From Petrotoga mobilis SJ95 (GTDB lineage: Bacteria > Thermotogota > Thermotogae > Petrotogales > Petrotogaceae): DNA of 64,000 nucleotides. The first letter of the stretch is position 1; each line of letters opens with the position of its first letter. The stretch is taken from NCBI RefSeq assembly GCF_000018605.1, contig NC_010003.1, forward strand, positions 1-64,000, given 5' to 3'. The position numbers were made by a program, and so were the translations under genes. Shown here in pieces: positions 59,054 to 64,000 of the stretch. Below the pieces are notes generated by a model. The model had not been told where the DNA came from. It saw only the letters and a program-made list of their open reading frames with translations, and made no database searches.

Positions 59054-59962
59054 GTGGCATCAGGCTTTTTCCAAAAACAGGTTATGATGAGAAGAGTACT
59101 GTACTCACTGATACCTGTCTACGCTTTTGCTTTTTACATGTACGGATGGAGATTGATTTTTCTATCTATATTTGTTTATGGTTTTGGGATTTTGACAGAG
59201 TACATTATGGAAAAAAGACAAAAACGTCAAGTTAGCGAAGCTGTATTAGTCACCAGTACTTTATTCGTCTTATCCCTTCCTCCTGCAACGCCTTGGTGGA
59301 TCGCCAGTATTGGGATTATTTTTGGTGTTTTATTTGCAAAAGAAGTTTATGGGGGTTTTGGAAGAAATATTTTTAATCCAGCCATTGCTGGTAGACTTTT
59401 TATTTACATAACCTTTCCAAATATTATGACCCAATCATGGCTTCAACCGGGAAATTTTGGGAGAGCGACATCTGATATCTTAACCTCAGCAACACCTCTA
59501 CAAGTTTTAGCAAATGGTGAAAGTTTCGGCTTGTTTGAATTATTTTTTGGACTCAGATCAGGTTCAATGGGAGAAGGTCCTATATTTCTAATACTTATCG
59601 CTGCAATTTATCTCATCGCCACAAAAACCGCTAGTTGGAAAATTATGTTATCCACATTCTTGAGTGCTTCTATATTGACAGGCCTTTTTTCTTTAATAGG
59701 CGTACAGGAAGCCTCCTATCCTTTAGAATTCTTGCTAGCAGGAAGTTTCATGTTTGTCACCGTTTTTATGGCAACAGATCCTGTAACTGCACCAAAAAAT
59801 GAAACTTCTAAATGGTTTTATGGAATTATAATAGGAGTTACGGCTATACTTATCAGAACGTTTTCTCTTTTCCCAGAAGGTACGAGTTTTGGAGTGTTAA
59901 TGGGTAACACCTTTGCTGCTTTGTTGGATACAGCTTTTGCTACAAAGAAGGTGAAAGCATGA
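59054..59962 (+). CDS. nqrB: Na+-translocating NADH-quinone reductase subunit B / RnfD
   Basis: This membrane subunit of the NQR/RNF family has about 8-10 helices and 302 aa. Typical pieces are YGGFGRNIFNPAIAGRLFIYITFP, the covalent-FMN site TSATPLQVL (Thr), and FMATDPVTAPKNETSKWFYGIIIGVTAILIR. It is shorter than many NqrB (about 410 aa) because the N-terminal part is short. The start is GTG 59054 after AGGGGGTG; ATG 59052 is out of frame. The next subunit overlaps the stop by 4 nt. Confidence 0.9.
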   Translation: MASGFFQKQVMMRRVLYSLIPVYAFAFYMYGWRLIFLSIFVYGFGILTEYIMEKRQKRQVSEAVLVTSTLFVLSLPPATPWWIASIGIIFGVLFAKEVYGGFGRNIFNPAIAGRLFIYITFPNIMTQSWLQPGNFGRATSDILTSATPLQVLANGESFGLFELFFGLRSGSMGEGPIFLILIAAIYLIATKTASWKIMLSTFLSASILTGLFSLIGVQEASYPLEFLLAGSFMFVTVFMATDPVTAPKNETSKWFYGIIIGVTAILIRTFSLFPEGTSFGVLMGNTFAALLDTAFATKKVKA

Positions 59963-60570
59963 AAAGGGAAGGTAGAGTTTATACCATTATATTCACATTT
60001 ATTATTTCTTTTGTGTTTGTTTTCGTTTTGGCAGTAGCAAATGAACTAACAAAAGATACGGTAGCAAGGAATCAAGAATTGTTCCAAATTAAAGCAATAT
60101 TATCTGCAATGGGTATATCTTATGAAAGTGATGAAGAAGCCTTTCAAAAATACAACTCTATGGTTTCAACTGAATCTATTAATGGCTCTCAACTATACAC
60201 TGCCGAAGTAAACGGACAAAATGTCTATGCTACCATCTTCACTGGTAGTGGACTATGGGGCACTATCACGGGTGTCTTAGCTGTGAACGAAGATGTTTCT
60301 AGAATTGTTGGCATTGATTTTATATCTCAAAACGAAACACCTGGATTGGGAGGAAGGATAGAAGAAGATTGGTTCAAAAGGCAGTTTTCCGGTCTTAAAA
60401 TTATAGACAGTCAAATAAGAGTAGTAACTGGGCAAGGTTCCGGGGACTACGACTACGAAAACGGACAAGTTGATGCAATAACCGGTGCAACAAGAACTTC
60501 TGAGTCTATTGAAAGAATTGTAAACGAGACGATTGCAAATTTGAAAGATATTCTGGGGGTGAATAGTTAA
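59959..60570 (+). CDS. nqrC: Na+-NQR subunit C / RnfG
   Basis: This single-span subunit carries covalently bound FMN. The N-terminal helix (TIIFTFIISFVFVFVLAVANEL) anchors it, and the flavin-linkage motif DAITGATRTSES (Thr in S/TGAT) is near residue 175, followed by a short tail. The segment GSGLWGTITGVLAVNEDVSRIVGIDFISQNETPGLGGRI is typical. It overlaps nqrB by 4 nt and nqrD by 1 nt. Confidence 0.9.
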   Translation: MKREGRVYTIIFTFIISFVFVFVLAVANELTKDTVARNQELFQIKAILSAMGISYESDEEAFQKYNSMVSTESINGSQLYTAEVNGQNVYATIFTGSGLWGTITGVLAVNEDVSRIVGIDFISQNETPGLGGRIEEDWFKRQFSGLKIIDSQIRVVTGQGSGDYDYENGQVDAITGATRTSESIERIVNETIANLKDILGVNS

Positions 60571-61181
60571 TGGCTCAGAAAAGTTGGATAGAAATTGCTA
60601 AAGATAATTTATGGTATAACAATCCTGTATTCATCCAAATACTCGGAATATGTTCCACATTAGCGGTAACTAACACTTTAATAAACACATCCATTATGAC
60701 TCTGGGAGTCGTTTTTGTGACAGGCTTATCGGCGTTGACGGTTTCTTTGTTAAAATCTTTCATTCCTAGGAAAGTCAGAATGATAGCCCAAACTTTGATA
60801 ATATCTTTTTATGTTATAATTGTTGATATCGTTCTACGGGCTTATGTACCTGATGTCAGTAGAGCCTTGGGACCTTACGTAGGTTTGATCATAACTAATT
60901 GTATAATAATGGGAAGAACAGAAGCTTTTGCTCAATCTAACCCTCCATTACTTTCTCTGTGGGATGGTTTAACTAGTGGAATAGGGTATATGTATGTTCT
61001 TTTGATGGTTGCATTTGTGAGGGAGTTATTGGGCTTTGGAACAGTTTTTGGATTTCAAGTATTACCAGATAACTTTGTAAATTGGACTATAATGGTTATG
61101 CCTCCAAGTGCCTTCTTTATGTTAGCTATTTTTATATGGATACTCAAAGGTTACCAGTTTAGAAAGGAGGTTAAAAAATAA
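60570..61181 (+). CDS. nqrD: Na+-NQR subunit D / RnfE
   Basis: This six-helix subunit of 203 aa is part of the ion channel. The motifs QILGICSTLAVTNTLINTSIMTLGV and LGPYVGLIITNCIIMGRTEAFAQSNPPLLSLWDGLTSGIGY are characteristic. It overlaps nqrC by one nucleotide and abuts nqrE with an AAAGGAGG site just upstream. Confidence 0.9.
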   Translation: MAQKSWIEIAKDNLWYNNPVFIQILGICSTLAVTNTLINTSIMTLGVVFVTGLSALTVSLLKSFIPRKVRMIAQTLIISFYVIIVDIVLRAYVPDVSRALGPYVGLIITNCIIMGRTEAFAQSNPPLLSLWDGLTSGIGYMYVLLMVAFVRELLGFGTVFGFQVLPDNFVNWTIMVMPPSAFFMLAIFIWILKGYQFRKEVKK

Positions 61182-61774
61182 TGTCCCCTGACGTAGGTTT
61201 GATATCTTTATTCTTTGCTTCTATTTTTACAAGCAACATACTTCTTGCAAATTTTTTAGGAATGTGTTCCTTTATATCGGTTTCAAAGGATTTCACTTCT
61301 TCTAATGGGTTGGGTCTTGCAGTAACCTTTGTTATGACTATAACTACCGCAATTAATTGGCTTGTATACCATTATTTGTTGATTCCTTTCGGTTTAGAAT
61401 ATCTTAGATACATAGTGTTCATAATAGTTATTGCCGCAATAGTTCAGATATCAGAAATGGTTATAGAGAGGATGTCAACTAATTTGTACATGAGCTTAGG
61501 TATTTTTCTTCCATTGATCACTGTTAATTGTGCTATACTGGGTGTAGCTCTTTTTATGCAGATTAGAAATTATAATTTCCTTCAATCAGTTATATTTGGA
61601 CTTGGTTCAGGCTTAGGTTGGTGGTTAGCAATCATATCACTAGCCGCAATAAGAAAAAAGGTTGATAAATCTCCCGTACCGGGACCGTTAAAAGGACCTG
61701 GAATTACCTTAATCACGATTGGACTTATGGCGATGGCTTTTATGGGATTTTCCGGTATGCTAAACGTACAGTGA
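61181..61774 (+). CDS. nqrE: Na+-NQR subunit E / RnfA
   Basis: This six-helix subunit of 197 aa is homologous to NqrD in inverted orientation. LASIFTSNILLANFLGMCSFISVSK-type sequence (here FFASIFTSNILLANFLGMCSF) carries one of the Cys residues that hold the intramembrane iron centre, and NCAILGV with FGLGSGLGWWLAIISLAAIRKK is family-typical. Start ATG 61181 with AAAGGAGG upstream. Confidence 0.9.
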   Translation: MSPDVGLISLFFASIFTSNILLANFLGMCSFISVSKDFTSSNGLGLAVTFVMTITTAINWLVYHYLLIPFGLEYLRYIVFIIVIAAIVQISEMVIERMSTNLYMSLGIFLPLITVNCAILGVALFMQIRNYNFLQSVIFGLGSGLGWWLAIISLAAIRKKVDKSPVPGPLKGPGITLITIGLMAMAFMGFSGMLNVQ

Positions 61775-61784
61775 GGTGATTGAT

Positions 61785-62903
61785 GTGAACGCAATTTTAG
61801 TTGCTTCATTTATAATAGGTGGATTGAGTGCGGTTTTAGCTGCTATGATTGTGGTTGTTGATAGCGTAGTTAACAATTATGGTGAAGTTAAGATCGATAT
61901 CAATAATGGAAAAAAGGAGTTAAAGGTAAATGGAGGCGCTCCACTACTTACTACTCTTTCCGAGCAAGGCATCTTTATCCCTTCAGCATGTGGTGGTAGG
62001 GGAAGTTGTGGGGCATGCAAGGTAAAAGTTTTATCAGATATAGGACCAATTTTACCCACGGAAGCGCCACTTTTAGACGAGGAAGAAATGAAACAAAATA
62101 TAAGATTATCATGTCAAGTGAAAGTAAAATCTGACATAGCGATAGAAATTCCAGAAGAGTTATTTTCTGCAAAAATTTTTAAAGGTGTGGTTGAAAAAAT
62201 AAATGATTTGACATATGATATAAAAGAAGTTAAAATTAAACTTGTCGAGCCCAATGAAATCGAGTTTAAAGCTGGACAGTATATGCAATTGGTTATACCT
62301 CCCTACGAGAAAATAAACGAATATACACAAAGGGCATATTCCATTGCATCGTCGCCAAGTCAAAAAGATTCCATAGAATTTTTTATCAGACTTGTTCCAG
62401 GTGGAATTGCGACAACTTATGTTCACAAATATCTAAAAGAAAATGATCAAATGGAATTGGTTGGTCCTTTCGGTGAATTTTATATGAGAGATACGGATGC
62501 AGATATGATATGTGTTGCAGGAGGTTCAGGGTTAGCTCCGATAAAATCTATCGTTGCAGATATGTTCGAAAGGGAAATAACCAACAGAAACGTCTGGTTG
62601 TTTTTCGGGGCAAGAAGCTTGAAAGATCTTTATTATCTGGATTTCTTTCAAGACATGGAAAAGAAATGGGACAGATTCCATTTTGTTCCTGCACTTTCAG
62701 AACCACAACCTGAAGATAATTGGAAAGGAGAAACGGGACTTATAACAGATGTATTGGGAAAATATTTTAAAGAAAAAATGGACCAAAATACCCAAAAGGA
62801 AGGATATTTATGTGGAAGCCCCGGTATGATAAATGCCTGTGTTAAAGTAATGACAGCGAACGGCATATCCGAGGATAAAATATATTATGACAAGTTCGCG
62901 TAA
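61785..62903 (+). CDS. nqrF: Na+-NQR subunit F (NADH dehydrogenase, 2Fe-2S)
   Basis: This is the NADH-oxidising subunit. One N-terminal helix (ILVASFIIGGLSAVLAAMIVVVDSVV) is followed by a plant-type ferredoxin domain whose 2Fe-2S ligands are in CGGRGSCGAC and LSCQ (C-x5-C-x2-C...C). Then come the FAD-binding motif RAYSIASSP and the NAD-binding part (CVAGGSGLAPIKSI, GYLCGSPGMINA). I prefer GTG 61785, with GAGGTGAT upstream, over GTG 61776, which overlaps that site. RNF complexes do not have this subunit, so the cluster is of NQR type. Length 372 aa. Confidence 0.9.
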   Translation: MNAILVASFIIGGLSAVLAAMIVVVDSVVNNYGEVKIDINNGKKELKVNGGAPLLTTLSEQGIFIPSACGGRGSCGACKVKVLSDIGPILPTEAPLLDEEEMKQNIRLSCQVKVKSDIAIEIPEELFSAKIFKGVVEKINDLTYDIKEVKIKLVEPNEIEFKAGQYMQLVIPPYEKINEYTQRAYSIASSPSQKDSIEFFIRLVPGGIATTYVHKYLKENDQMELVGPFGEFYMRDTDADMICVAGGSGLAPIKSIVADMFEREITNRNVWLFFGARSLKDLYYLDFFQDMEKKWDRFHFVPALSEPQPEDNWKGETGLITDVLGKYFKEKMDQNTQKEGYLCGSPGMINACVKVMTANGISEDKIYYDKFA

Positions 62904-62926
62904 TTAAAAGGAGGTGTTTTTCCTCA

Positions 62927-63379
62927 ATGAAAATGACTGAAGATTTAAAGAAAGCCTATGAAAACATGAAGCCCGGAGTTATAACCGCTGATGGATTTTT
63001 AGGTGATGATGAAAGACTTTTGGTTGACATAATTGAAAGTGATGAAGAAAAAATTAGGGCTTTAAACATAAATTTACAAGATGACCTTAAAAAGATTAGA
63101 TACCTTTTTGAAAAAGGGAAAGAAACCTTTGAAGAACCTGTAACCGTTGACAATAAATGGCTTATAAAAGTGGATGAAGCTAGAGGACATTTACCTTGTC
63201 CCTTTGAAGACGGTATTTTTAGGAAAGTTAATTTAAGAATTAAAAATTTAGATAACAAAGAAGAACTTCTTATCACAGAATTATCGCTTCACTTGATAGA
63301 AAAACATCATTTTTTCCAAGGTAAGGGGTCACCATTCAGGGTAGACCCTGAAAAACTCAAAAAAGTCTTAGAAGGATAA
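62927..63379 (+). CDS. Hypothetical protein behind the NQR operon
   Basis: I do not recognise a family for this 150-aa soluble protein. It is acidic and helical at the start (TEDLKKAYENMKPGVITADGFLGDDERLLVDIIESDEEKIRAL), and the middle holds a conserved-looking motif, WLIKVDEARGHLPCPFEDGIFRKVNLRI. The single Cys lies in HLPCPF. It follows nqrF by 23 nt with AAAGGAGGTG upstream and precedes argF by 20 nt, so it is probably on the NQR transcript. Function unknown. Confidence 0.75.
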   Translation: MKMTEDLKKAYENMKPGVITADGFLGDDERLLVDIIESDEEKIRALNINLQDDLKKIRYLFEKGKETFEEPVTVDNKWLIKVDEARGHLPCPFEDGIFRKVNLRIKNLDNKEELLITELSLHLIEKHHFFQGKGSPFRVDPEKLKKVLEG

Positions 63380-63399
63380 AAAGGAGGAATTAAAGAAGC

Positions 63400-64000
63400 A
63401 TGCCTATCAATTTAAGAGGAAGAAGCCTTTTAACGTTGAAAGATTTCACACCAGAAGAGATAAAGTATCTTTTGGAGCTTTCAAAAGATCTAAAAGCCAA
63501 AAAGCGAATGGGTATTAAGGGGGATTTGTTAAAGGGTAAGAACATAGTTTTGCTATTTGAAAAAACATCAACAAGAACAAGATGCGCCTTTGAAGTAGCT
63601 GCTTTCGATGAAGGGGCAAACGTTACATTTCTAACTAACAGTCAAATGGGAAAGAAAGAGTCAATAGAAGATACGGCAAGAGTTTTAGGAAGATTTTACG
63701 ATGGTATAGAATTTAGAGGCTTCAAGCAAGAAACGGTAGAAATTTTAGCAAAATATTCAGGTGTTCCCGTGTGGAATGGTTTAACAGATGAAGATCATCC
63801 CACCCAAGTTTTGGCAGATTTCTTAACTATTATGGAAAATTTTGAAAAACCTCTTAATAAGATCAAGTTTGTGTACGTTGGTGATGGAAGAAACAATATG
63901 GCAAACGCCCTCATGATTGGTGCCTCTAAAATGGGTATGGATTTTGTAATTATTTCTCCAAAAGAACTTTTCCCAAGTAAAGAACTGATAAGTGAAATGG
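63400..64000 (+). CDS. argF: Ornithine carbamoyltransferase (5' part, cut by window end)
   Basis: ArgF makes citrulline from ornithine and carbamoyl phosphate. The frame starts [34 protein letters not shown] and has the carbamoyl-phosphate motif [13 protein letters not shown] near residue 56, then [22 protein letters not shown] and [11 protein letters not shown]. The start is ATG 63400 after AAGGAGG. About 200 codons are inside the window; the frame runs off the end open. The enzyme is an arginine-pathway one although its neighbours are NQR genes. Confidence 0.93.
   Translation, partial: MPINLRGRSLLTLKDFTPEEIKYLLELSKDLKAKKRMGIKGDLLKGKNIVLLFEKTSTRTRCAFEVAAFDEGANVTFLTNSQMGKKESIEDTARVLGRFYDGIEFRGFKQETVEILAKYSGVPVWNGLTDEDHPTQVLADFLTIMENFEKPLNKIKFVYVGDGRNNMANALMIGASKMGMDFVIISPKELFPSKELISEM

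Overview
The window reads as a low-GC chromosome segment from a Thermotogota bacterium, most likely Petrotoga or a close relative (Petrotogaceae). This rests on recognisable protein families: a T. maritima-type encapsulin with ferritin-like cargo, a toga pair (SLH/coiled-coil anchor plus beta-barrel porin), Thermotoga-type EF-P, DeoC and PyrE, and ABC sugar operons without their own ATPase. The species call is inference. I saw no rRNA, tRNA, insertion sequence, prophage or CRISPR array.

Layout. 0-3.4 kb: dnaA, then on the opposite strand an encapsulin operon with a decayed VapBC-like toxin-antitoxin pair wedged upstream of the cargo gene. 3.4-6.9 kb: a thiamine-type ABC importer (binding protein plus fused permease, no ATPase) under a TPP riboswitch. 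7-8.9 kb: deoC, cold-shock protein, efp. 8.9-13 kb: two MATE exporters and two MarR regulators, with twin operators. 13-21.9 kb: a tightly packed plus-strand cluster of envelope-type genes (PEGA protein, SLH/coiled-coil protein, two patatin-like proteins of which the second looks catalytically dead, an LptA/OstA-like protein, a small exported protein, a pilin-like protein), then a HEAT-like protein and ComF. 22-28 kb: sugar kinase, DHFR/RibD-like reductase, an alpha-glucoside-type ABC transporter and glmM. 28-34.4 kb: HtrA, PyrE, hydrolase, Rho, DUF1385, SpoVS. 34.4-38.2 kb: a cobalamin riboswitch and corrinoid ABC importer with a PfkB kinase. 38.2-43.6 kb: Rrf2 regulator, ECF S-component, ComB, phosphatase, GuaA, TmcAL. 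44-50.6 kb: SurE, Def, Fmt, TatD, PPC protein, HAD phosphatase, a GH3-like remnant and MurA. 50.6-54.6 kb: toga porin and anchor, TyrS, SecG. 55-59 kb: LacI regulator and lipoprotein pullulanase. 59-63 kb: Na+-NQR subunits B-C-D-E-F without A; then an unknown protein and the start of argF.

The most unusual signals are non-coding. (1) Two promoter regions, one for the sugar ABC operon and one for the LacI/pullulanase locus, carry arrays of TAAT-type cores at exactly 10-bp spacing (six and five copies). Both arrays end 32 bp upstream of a TAAAAT -10 box, which suggests shared control of alpha-glucan use. (2) A G-rich repeat with G-quadruplex potential recurs upstream of genes, always with the G-rich strand as the coding strand; in five cases it lies 41-64 nt before the start codon. 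(3) A hairpin repeat family (CATTTGC-nnn-GCAAATG plus a conserved tail) occurs as three tandem copies before surE and once before lacI, where it abuts the G-rich repeat.
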